The translations under genes and the position numbers were made by a program. From Nitrospirota bacterium (lineage in GTDB: Bacteria > JACPQY01), in assembly GCA_016180645.1 (NCBI GenBank), contig JACPAV010000005.1, positions 122,917 to 186,916 on the forward strand: a DNA stretch of 64,000 bases, read 5' to 3'. Under the pieces are notes generated by a model. It made no database searches. It saw only the letters and a list, made by a program, of their open reading frames with translations, and was not told the origin of the DNA. Below are positions 16,193 through 22,916 of the stretch, in pieces. Each line of letters starts with the position of its first letter. Within the stretch, counting starts at the first letter, position 1.

Positions 16193-17329
16193 TTATCCGG
16201 CTGTTGAATTGTCGCATGTTACCTGTCCGCAGGAACATTCGCTGCGGTTTCCAGATCCCTCCGTCAGCCCCGCGGCTCGCAGGGGAGCTGAGGTCCTCCC
16301 CTCTTTGCTCTGAACGGCCTGATACACAACCTCCGCCTGCTCACAACAGGTCGGCGAAGGCCCCTTGAGATCCCCGGTCTCCAGATGGGCCACGCCGGTG
16401 CATCGGCTGCAATAATCCTTCACGGAGCAACTCCGGCAGGTTTTCAGGTCCCCGAATCGAAGCGCGCGGATCTGCTTCAACTGTTCTTCTCCCCACAGAT
16501 CTCCGAAGGAGCGTTCCCGCAGGTTTCCGATGGCCACCCGCATCGCCACACACGGCATGAGATCTCCATAGGGAGAAATGTACGCGGAAGACGACCCCGC
16601 GCCGCACAGCGGATCGTCATTCTGATAGTCCCTGAGCACAAACTCTTCCGCAAATCCGGGGGTTGTCTCCTTGATGAAGCAGGCGAGCTCCGGAGGCATG
16701 AGACGGAGGCTTTGCGGCGATCGGTCGCCGTTGTCCTTCGGCACGATCGAAAGATCGCTTCGCAACTTTGCGCCGATCTTTTCCCCCAAGGCCATGACGT
16801 CATGGTACTGATCCTGATTCTGTTTCATGATCGGCATGTTCATGTACGTTCGGACGCCCCGTTCATTCAAGAGGCGAATTCCCCGCACGGACTTCTCGAA
16901 TGAACCCTTCCTGAGCGTGATCGAATCGTGAATGTCCGGATGCGCTCCATAGATGCTCACCAGAACCGCGAGGGGCTTCCAAGAGGCGATTTCGTCGGCC
17001 AGCGTTCCGTTCACCATGGTCGCAGTCGTCAGCAGGCGAAGGGCGAAGCCCAGTTCGCGCGATCGCCGGGCGATCTCGATGAAATCTCGCCGCATGAAGA
17101 TCTCCCCCCCGCTGAATGTGATGAACAGCGTGCCCGCACTCGCGAGCCCCTCCAACACGCCATACACCTGATCCGTCGTCAATTCCGGCCGGTCCATGAC
17201 CACGCGGTAGCAATGCACGCAGTCCAGGTGACACACGTTCGTGACGTCCCAGTGCACGGTGAGAGGGATGGCACGCTCATGCGCCTTGTCCAGAATCGTC
17301 TCGTAGTAGTCCAGAGTCTTCACGGCCAT
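16193..17329 (-). CDS. radical SAM/SPASM peptide-modifying enzyme
   Basis: The 378-aa protein has the radical SAM cluster site CHLDCVHC (C33, C37, C40) after WDVTNV, and FSGGEIFMRRDF as the AdoMet-binding GGE motif. A C-terminal SPASM-type region has CGAGSSSAYISPYGDLMPC and CRSCSVKDYCSRC for auxiliary iron-sulfur clusters. The arrangement is PqqE-like. Its PqqD partner is encoded one base upstream and a candidate peptide substrate 13 bases downstream. Predicted chemistry is cross-linking or epimerisation of a peptide; which one cannot be told. I chose the ATG at 17329 over a TTG at 17350, which would overlap PqqD. Confidence 0.8.
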   Translation of the reverse strand: MAVKTLDYYETILDKAHERAIPLTVHWDVTNVCHLDCVHCYRVVMDRPELTTDQVYGVLEGLASAGTLFITFSGGEIFMRRDFIEIARRSRELGFALRLLTTATMVNGTLADEIASWKPLAVLVSIYGAHPDIHDSITLRKGSFEKSVRGIRLLNERGVRTYMNMPIMKQNQDQYHDVMALGEKIGAKLRSDLSIVPKDNGDRSPQSLRLMPPELACFIKETTPGFAEEFVLRDYQNDDPLCGAGSSSAYISPYGDLMPCVAMRVAIGNLRERSFGDLWGEEQLKQIRALRFGDLKTCRSCSVKDYCSRCTGVAHLETGDLKGPSPTCCEQAEVVYQAVQSKEGRTSAPLRAAGLTEGSGNRSECSCGQVTCDNSTAG

Positions 17330-17330
17330 G

Positions 17331-17621
17331 TCATGTGCCCCCTTCGGCAACCAGGAGTTTCTTGGAGGTAAGGGTGGCCAGCAGTTCTTCCACGTCTTTC
17401 AGCGCCGTCTCCGCGTCCACCTCGAAGGCGTCGCTGAGTCGTTGGGCCATGGCGCCGGCCGTCATCGAACCGTCCGCCAGCGACCACACAAAACTTCCCG
17501 TCTCGTTCAGGATGTGAACCTCCTGTGTCGAAGGATCGACGATCACGGCTTCTCCGTCCACGATCCGATGCGCCACATCGGGGGAGCGGCGGATCGTGGC
17601 TACGCCATTCCCCGCGCTCAT
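17331..17621 (-). CDS. PqqD-like RiPP recognition protein
   Basis: The 96-residue protein matches PqqD from end to end: VIVDPSTQEVHILNETGSFVWSLADG, then a helical part ending LLATLTSKKLLV. PqqD proteins bind the leader of a precursor and present it to the partner radical SAM enzyme encoded next. The start is fixed by a 4-base ATGA overlap with the kinase-like gene. It is distinct from the lasso B1 protein at 13446, so this operon carries two recognition proteins. Confidence 0.85.
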   Translation of the reverse strand: MSAGNGVATIRRSPDVAHRIVDGEAVIVDPSTQEVHILNETGSFVWSLADGSMTAGAMAQRLSDAFEVDAETALKDVEELLATLTSKKLLVAEGGT

Positions 17622-18346
17622 GCCGTGGCCTCCTCGAGAAACGGCTCGATGAGGTCACTCAAGTTCAGCGTCAACTTGAAGGCCGGTACCCGTTCCAGAA
17701 ACCGCAGCATCCGTTCCATCAATTGGTCCGGAGTCACCGCGGCGCCTTCCACCTGGGGGCGCAGGAGGAGGTCCGCCACGGCGCGCGCGGGCGAGAGTCT
17801 TTCGCGCCTGGATTTCTCCCCTTGCGCGAGCACAAATACCGCGTGGACGGGGTACCTTGGACCCTCCAGCGCCACGGGGGCCCAGGCCAGAGGACGTGAG
17901 TCCGTGAGCCCGTGAGCCCGTGAGCCGGAAGGATGGATGCAGACCAGGTCGTCGTGGAGAATGGGCCGGGCGAGGCGCGAAAGCGTGGTGGTCTTCCCCG
18001 CTCCGGAAGGGCCGCAGAAGAGGGTGGCTTCACCGTTCTTCATGGCGGCTCCGGCATGCAGGACGAAACCGCCCTCCCTATATGCAAGCACGGTCCTCAC
18101 GATCCGAAAGGCGTTCGTGCGCCCGAAGGGCTCAAATCCCGGCTGCACGTTGAACTTCGCCAAACCGGCCTCCCAGTCCATCCGGCCCGCATAGTGCTCG
18201 GTCTGAACGACGAGCGAATGGGTTGAATCTTGAATGACCGGGATGGCCGCCCCCGAATCCGGCTCGGCCGAGATCACGATCTGCACGGCCCCTGCCCTCG
18301 TACCCTGCTCCGAATCAAACCCTCTCACCTCCCATGGCACCATCAT
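17618..18346 (-). CDS. HPr-kinase-like protein 3
   Basis: The 242-aa protein has the HprK-type P-loop CGPSGAGKTT (from residue 111), the preceding FVLHAGAA with its histidine, and LARPILHDDLVCI with the paired aspartates. It is shorter and more divergent than the two plus-strand kinases. It is the first gene of the minus-strand operon and overlaps the PqqD gene (ATGA). Residues about 140-151 are encoded by an octamer tandem repeat, probably a later expansion. Two ATGs (18346, 18343) are possible starts and neither has a clear Shine-Dalgarno. Peptide phosphorylation is inferred from the family. Confidence 0.65.
   Translation of the reverse strand: MMVPWEVRGFDSEQGTRAGAVQIVISAEPDSGAAIPVIQDSTHSLVVQTEHYAGRMDWEAGLAKFNVQPGFEPFGRTNAFRIVRTVLAYREGGFVLHAGAAMKNGEATLFCGPSGAGKTTTLSRLARPILHDDLVCIHPSGSRAHGLTDSRPLAWAPVALEGPRYPVHAVFVLAQGEKSRRERLSPARAVADLLLRPQVEGAAVTPDQLMERMLRFLERVPAFKLTLNLSDLIEPFLEEATA
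17896..17927. repeat. octamer tandem repeat inside a kinase gene
   Basis: Four tandem 8-base units (GTGAGTCC, GTGAGCCC, GTGAGCCC, GTGAGCCG) lie within the HPr-kinase-like gene. They encode a short loop-like segment (SGSRAHGLTDSRP). Because 8 is not a multiple of 3, gain or loss of one unit would shift the frame. Confidence 0.75.
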
Positions 18347-18371
18347 AGGAGAAGATCACCCCGGTGTCCAA

Positions 18372-18488
18372 CCATGGATGGTGCGGCACCGATCCTGCCA
18401 AGCGAGCCAGGGAAGGCGAGCGCTGAAGATCGGGGCCAGCCATGGATGGTGCGGTACTTGGCGATACAAGGCAGACAGGAAGTCTGCC
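18372..18488. promoter_or_regulatory. divergent control region with 15-bp direct repeats and a hairpin
   Basis: Between two divergent kinase-led operons lie two exact copies of CCATGGATGGTGCGG (18372-18386 and 18441-18455), 69 bases apart. A hairpin with 7-bp stem GGCAGAC/GTCTGCC follows (18471-18488). The spacing and position suggest operator sites shared by both operons. No clear -35/-10 pair was found. Confidence 0.45.
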
Positions 18489-18527
18489 CTTTCAACTCTC
18501 TCGACCCGGTTGTGTTATCCCTCTCCC

Positions 18528-19355
18528 ATGCGGTATTCAAGCTCGATGCCGGGAGTCTCAAGCAACGGGAGCAAGCGCGTGCTGGCCCGCCACAGGTTTC
18601 CCAGCGGCCGGATTGGATTCGAGGCCTTCGAAAACCGGCAGCGATACGAACTCCGGTGGGCGGGGGCTGCGCGCGCCCTTGTGCCGAAAACCGGCCTACG
18701 CGCGCGGGTCATTCCGCAGCCCAACGCCCGCCCCATCACGCTGGCGGTACTCCGGCATATCGTGGCGGCCTATGCATCGAGCCTGAGGGGAGTGGAATCC
18801 CTGCACGCCACGGTCGTGTCGAATCATCATGGCGCGATCGCTCTACTGGGACCCTCAGGTGAAGGAAAATCGACGCTCGCGCGCCACTTCATGATGCGGG
18901 GTTGGACCCTGCACACGGACGACATCCTCTACCTCAGATTCTCCCAACGTTCCGTGTGGCCTGCCCGCCGCCGCGCCTGGTTCAAGGTCGCCCCGGAGTC
19001 AGCGCTCCGTGCGCGCGGGGACCGGGACTATGACCCGAACTTCGGAAAGCGAATTACCCTTCTCCCGCCTCCTAAAGCGGCCAAGCCCATTCGGGCCTTC
19101 ATTCGGTTGAGCCGCCGGCGCGCTTGCCGAATTCATGCCACACCCGTGAGCCCATCCCAAGCAGCCCTCCACCTCATGGCCAACGCCTACAACGACATTC
19201 TTTGCCCACCCCCCGTCCTGGCGCGTCAGTTCCGTTGGTCCGCCCGGCTGGCCCAAGCGGTCCCGCTCTGGCAGCTCGAGTACCCGTCGGGCACACGCCA
19301 CCTGGGTCGAATCGAGCTGTCCTTGGCGAACCTGCTCAAAAGCCTCCCACGGTGA
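18528..19355 (+). CDS. HPr-kinase-like protein 2
   Basis: The 275-aa protein has the P-loop GPSGEGKST (from residue 108), SLHATVV with the family histidine and WTLHTDDILYL with the aspartate pair. It matches kinase 1 (8956) across its length, including the C-terminal VSPSQAALHL and LEYPSGTRHL segments. It is followed by a cyclase homologue that starts inside its stop (GTGA). This reproduces the arrangement at 8956-11469, so the kinase-cyclase pair has been duplicated as a unit. The frame is open upstream; I chose the ATG at 18528 because the homology with kinase 1 begins shortly after it. Confidence 0.7.
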   Translation: MRYSSSMPGVSSNGSKRVLARHRFPSGRIGFEAFENRQRYELRWAGAARALVPKTGLRARVIPQPNARPITLAVLRHIVAAYASSLRGVESLHATVVSNHHGAIALLGPSGEGKSTLARHFMMRGWTLHTDDILYLRFSQRSVWPARRRAWFKVAPESALRARGDRDYDPNFGKRITLLPPPKAAKPIRAFIRLSRRRACRIHATPVSPSQAALHLMANAYNDILCPPPVLARQFRWSARLAQAVPLWQLEYPSGTRHLGRIELSLANLLKSLPR

Positions 19356-20986
19356 CCGGAATCTGCGGGCTTCTCAGTCCCCGCCCTGAACAGGCCTCGG
19401 GGAAACTTTGGAACATGCTGTTCATGCTCAGCCATCGAGGAAACGGCATTCCTCAAATGATCCATCGGCCCCCGGCGGCTTTGGGCTTGCTTTCGCAAGA
19501 CGCAACATCCAACAGAATATCTTTGCGGAGCCGTACGACATGCCTCTTCGACGGTCGCCTGGACAACCGTCGGGAGATGCAATCGGCCTTGAACACGCAT
19601 GGAGCGACGGATGCCGACGTCGTTGGCGCCGCGTACGACCGGTGGGGACCCTACGCATTCCGAAAATTGAGGGGAGAATACGCGCTGGCACTCTGGGACC
19701 CGGAAAACCGGCGCCTGTATCTCGCGCGAGACCCGGTCGGTCTGCGCCCCCTCTACTATGCCTGCTCGCACGACACCCTCTCCTTCGCCACCGAGGCCAA
19801 GGCCCTGCTCAGCCTGCCTGACCTTCCTCGAAAGCCGGACACGGAGCGACTCCATGAAATGAACACAGGACGCTACCGATCAAGCGACCGAACCTTCTTC
19901 GAGGGCGTCCAAAGAATCGTCCCCGGCGAGTTCCTTCAGGCGACCCGGGAAGGAGTTGCGCGCGGGCGGCTGTGGGACCCCGATCTCCGATCATCCGTCC
20001 GTTTTCCCTCCCCCGAAGGCTATCGCGCACAATTCCGCGAGCTGTTCTTCAACGCCGTGCGGCGGTGCATGCCGCGAAAGGGAACCGTGGGCGTTCTCCT
20101 GTCGGGAGGCATCGATTCTTCCTCTGTAACCGCCGTTGCCGCCGAAATCGCGCGCCGTGAAGGATCGGGCGTTTCGGTCGAAGCCTTCTCGCTCTATTCC
20201 GACCGCTTCCCCGACGAGCGACTCTATTGCGAGGAGGTCGTTCGGACGGCCGGAATCCGGGGCCACGCCATTCGAGCCGACGACATCAGTCTTTCGCATG
20301 ATCTGTCACAGCGGCTCTTTGAACAGGAAATCCCGCCCGTTCCGCCCGAAGCCAATCTTTTTGACCGCGTATACAAAGAGGCCGCCCGCCGAGGAGTGCG
20401 GGTGTTACTGAGCGGCCACTGGGGAGACCAGGTCATGCTGAGCCACGCTTTGCTCGCGGATCTCCTTGCCTCGGGTAGGTGGTTCGAAGCCTGGAAATAT
20501 GTGCGCGGCTACCGTCGCCAGGATCGCGCCGCGGCAGGCCCCCTCCTCCGGTGCGCGGCGTCCTTTCTCGTCCTGCGACGACGAAGCACGCCGGACTTCC
20601 CCAGCCGCGCGCAAAAAGAGGTCTATGAAAACGTCTTCGAGCCGGTCAACGTGCTCTTCCGCGAAGCTCTTGAGCTCGCATCCGCCCACCGTGGCCTTCG
20701 GTTTCAGATGCCGTTTCTCGACCTCGACCTGATCGAATTCGTCTTGGCGATACCCGCCACGCAGCGGGTCAGCAACGGCGTCGGAAAACAACTGCTGAGG
20801 GAATCCCTGTCCGATCTCCTGCCCGCCAGGGTGCGCGAGCGAAAGGACAAACGGGACTACACGCTGTCCATTCCGCCCAGGCTTGCCCAAGCCGGATTCA
20901 GCGGCGACACCCCCGACGACCTTTCGGAGCACTGGTTCCGGCATGCGCGGGAGCAGTGGTCCAAAGCATGGTTCGACAACCCCTGA
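19352..20986 (+). CDS. asparagine-synthetase-like cyclase homologue 3
   Basis: The 544-aa protein starts (GTG) TGICGLLSPRP, so it lacks Cys2, and keeps HRGNG and LRGEYALALWDPE of the amidotransferase-type domain. The PPi loop is LLSGGIDSSS and the protein ends five residues after the AW of the terminal AWF motif. It is a close paralogue of the protein at 9805 and is likewise coupled to an HPr-kinase-like gene. It converges on the lasso precursor 2 / cyclase 4 pair with 54 bases between. Probable role: ATP-dependent amide formation or an accessory step on the same peptide. Confidence 0.75.
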   Translation: MTGICGLLSPRPEQASGKLWNMLFMLSHRGNGIPQMIHRPPAALGLLSQDATSNRISLRSRTTCLFDGRLDNRREMQSALNTHGATDADVVGAAYDRWGPYAFRKLRGEYALALWDPENRRLYLARDPVGLRPLYYACSHDTLSFATEAKALLSLPDLPRKPDTERLHEMNTGRYRSSDRTFFEGVQRIVPGEFLQATREGVARGRLWDPDLRSSVRFPSPEGYRAQFRELFFNAVRRCMPRKGTVGVLLSGGIDSSSVTAVAAEIARREGSGVSVEAFSLYSDRFPDERLYCEEVVRTAGIRGHAIRADDISLSHDLSQRLFEQEIPPVPPEANLFDRVYKEAARRGVRVLLSGHWGDQVMLSHALLADLLASGRWFEAWKYVRGYRRQDRAAAGPLLRCAASFLVLRRRSTPDFPSRAQKEVYENVFEPVNVLFREALELASAHRGLRFQMPFLDLDLIEFVLAIPATQRVSNGVGKQLLRESLSDLLPARVRERKDKRDYTLSIPPRLAQAGFSGDTPDDLSEHWFRHAREQWSKAWFDNP

Positions 20987-21040
20987 TCGATCCTGCCCCC
21001 GGTCCGTGATCGCATTATCCTCCGATGGAACGCTCCTGCA

Positions 21041-21181
21041 TCAATCCGACCCCGTGGCCCTGGTTTTGTTCGTTTCACTCTTAACCGTCCCCTTGGCCTT
21101 CGTCAGTGTCCGAAGGTCGCCATAGGCGATGAGGCGTGGCGCCTTGTAGGTTCTTCGCCGCTTCCTTTTGTTCCGAACCAT
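21041..21181 (-). CDS. lasso peptide precursor 2
   Basis: A 46-residue peptide with a very basic start (MVRNKRKRRR) and the leader TYKAPRLIAYGDLRTLTK, nearly the same as precursor 1. After Thr(-2)-Lys(-1) the predicted core is AKGTVKSETNKTRATGSD: Ala1 would close onto Glu8 in an eight-residue ring. Both cores share TNKT right after the acidic ring residue (with Pro inserted in precursor 1). GGAGGAG sits 3 bases before the ATG. The first 79 bases overlap the end of the cyclase 4 gene in another frame. There is no B1/B2 gene in this arm, so it probably shares those at 13446-14231. Confidence 0.85.
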   Translation of the reverse strand: MVRNKRKRRRTYKAPRLIAYGDLRTLTKAKGTVKSETNKTRATGSD

Positions 21182-22830
21182 ATCTCCTCCCAACGTTCTC
21201 TCGTGAAAGCCCTCCAAGGCCTCATGGCTCTCCCCACGGGCCGGCGTGGGAGCCCGGCTTCTTCCTGCATGGCCTCCCAGAAATCGGTCCAATCGCCCTT
21301 GCCCTTTCGGCTGGCGATGAAATCCGGGAGGATGCCGGCCAAGCCATCCCTCATCAATCTTTTTCCGATCCCATCGCGCACCCGCTCTTCCGCCGGAACG
21401 GCGAACGCAAACTCCACCAGGCGCCTGTCGAGGAACGGATACCGCACCTCGATCCCGCGGAACGCGGCGCCCAGATCGGCCGACTCGAGGGCCATCAGAT
21501 TGTACAAGCCAAACAGGGCGGAATGCAATTCCCTCTGATTGCACGTGGGGTAGAAATGCCCGCCCAAGCCGGGAAGCACAAGAAACCGCAACATCCGGCG
21601 GAGGCTTTCAAGCGTGCCGCCCGTGTAGGTGCGGCTGAGAATACGGAATTCCTTCCAAAGCGCCCCCCACTGCCCCGAGCGGAGCAGATCACCCAGGTAG
21701 CCGGTCCCCATCATGGCCTCGTCGCCCCAGAGACCCACCAGCAGAACGCGGCCGAGATCCGCCGCGCGTCGAAACAATCCCTCGTAGTAGTTGGGGTCGT
21801 ACACTTCCACAAAAGGCGTTTCAAGTTCATACGCCAGTCTATCCACATGCTCTCTCAACCTGAAGGCTGAAGCATCCACCACGATATTCGGCAGGTTCCA
21901 CATCTCGGCCAGCTTCCCGAAATAGCGGGACTCATCCGGAAAACGCCCGGGCACGCCTGAAATCGTGTGCAGCCCAAGCCCATGCCCCCCCTGTCCATCC
22001 GCCCCGCGCTTCGCGTGGAGGGCGGCCGCCGTGATGGACGTGGAATCCAGGCCACCCGAAAGCGTGACCACCATGTCTCCCTTTCCGGGCATCCTGCACC
22101 GGACGGCCTCCATGAACAGCTTTCTGAATCGCCTGAGATACACGCGACGCCCGTCGAGCCTGATCGGTTCGCACGTTGGCGGATGCCAGTACGAGGCGCG
22201 GAGGATCCTGCCTTTTTCTATCCCAATCGCCTCCGCCGGGAGAACCCTCCGAATGCCTTCGTAGAAGGTGAAATCCATGCCTCGAAACCGAAAGCGGTCA
22301 TACTCCTCGAGCCTGGATTCGCACGGCCGACAAGGAACTCCGTCCACCGCCAGAATCGCCTTTGCCTCGGACGCAAAGATGAACCGTCTCTCCTCCACCC
22401 TGTAGAAGACCGGCTTCACCCCGGCCGGATCCCGCACAAGCAACAATCTCTCCCGATTTGCATCCCAAATCGCGATCGCGAAGTCGCCCAGGAGCCACCG
22501 GGGGAAGTTCTCTCCCCAGCGCCCATATGCGCTCCAAACCACTTCCTCCGTCGTCTCCGCCCGATCCCCGAAGCGCCTGCGCAGAACCTTCTTCAAAAGG
22601 TCCGCATTGTCGATTCGGCCGTCCATGACCAGAGTGATCCCATCCCGCGAGATCGGACGCGGCGTGGTCCCGTCCACCTTCACCATGAGATGACCGAGGC
22701 CCGCCTCCCCCCCCGCGAAGACGGATGAACCGTCCGGTCCACGATGGGCGAGAGCGTCCAGCATCGGTTGCAGGTTCATCTCGCCCACGAGCGTTCCGTC
22801 GAAATGCAGAATCCCGGCTATGCCGCTCAT
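21103..22830 (-). CDS. lasso cyclase (C protein), homologue 4
   Basis: The 575-aa protein starts MSGIAGILHFDG (Cys2 replaced by Ser) and has HRGPDG, LGDFAIAIWD and the PPi loop LSGGLDSTS. It is the same subtype as the cyclase at 11618: SGIAG start and a short extra tail after WEEIWF. It is directly followed, in overlap, by precursor 2, so it is the likely cyclase for that peptide. It stands 86 bases downstream of the tyrosine-kinase gene and may be read from its promoter or from its own. Confidence 0.85.
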   Translation of the reverse strand: MSGIAGILHFDGTLVGEMNLQPMLDALAHRGPDGSSVFAGGEAGLGHLMVKVDGTTPRPISRDGITLVMDGRIDNADLLKKVLRRRFGDRAETTEEVVWSAYGRWGENFPRWLLGDFAIAIWDANRERLLLVRDPAGVKPVFYRVEERRFIFASEAKAILAVDGVPCRPCESRLEEYDRFRFRGMDFTFYEGIRRVLPAEAIGIEKGRILRASYWHPPTCEPIRLDGRRVYLRRFRKLFMEAVRCRMPGKGDMVVTLSGGLDSTSITAAALHAKRGADGQGGHGLGLHTISGVPGRFPDESRYFGKLAEMWNLPNIVVDASAFRLREHVDRLAYELETPFVEVYDPNYYEGLFRRAADLGRVLLVGLWGDEAMMGTGYLGDLLRSGQWGALWKEFRILSRTYTGGTLESLRRMLRFLVLPGLGGHFYPTCNQRELHSALFGLYNLMALESADLGAAFRGIEVRYPFLDRRLVEFAFAVPAEERVRDGIGKRLMRDGLAGILPDFIASRKGKGDWTDFWEAMQEEAGLPRRPVGRAMRPWRAFTRERWEEIWFGTKGSGEEPTRRHASSPMATFGH

Positions 22831-22916
22831 CGAGGAAGTTCGCTCTTTCGGGGCGGTTCGGGGAACGATCCGCGATCAGTCTGATGCGGACTCTTCAGCA
22901 TCCACGAACGCCATGA

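Noticed and set aside
18343..18561. 72-codon minus-strand frame across the divergent control region as another precursor
   Set aside because: No YxxPxL leader, covers the direct repeats and hairpin, and runs into the kinase start; better explained as regulatory DNA.
20959..21009. Short ATGGTTC frame at the end of cyclase 3, as a relic precursor
   Set aside because: Only 13 codons with no leader motif; the ATG arises from the conserved AWF codons.
9805..22830. Reading the four AsnB-like proteins as ordinary asparagine synthetases or surface-polymer amidotransferases
   Set aside because: All lack Cys2, and B1, B2, exporter and lasso precursors are interleaved with them, which fits lasso cyclases much better.
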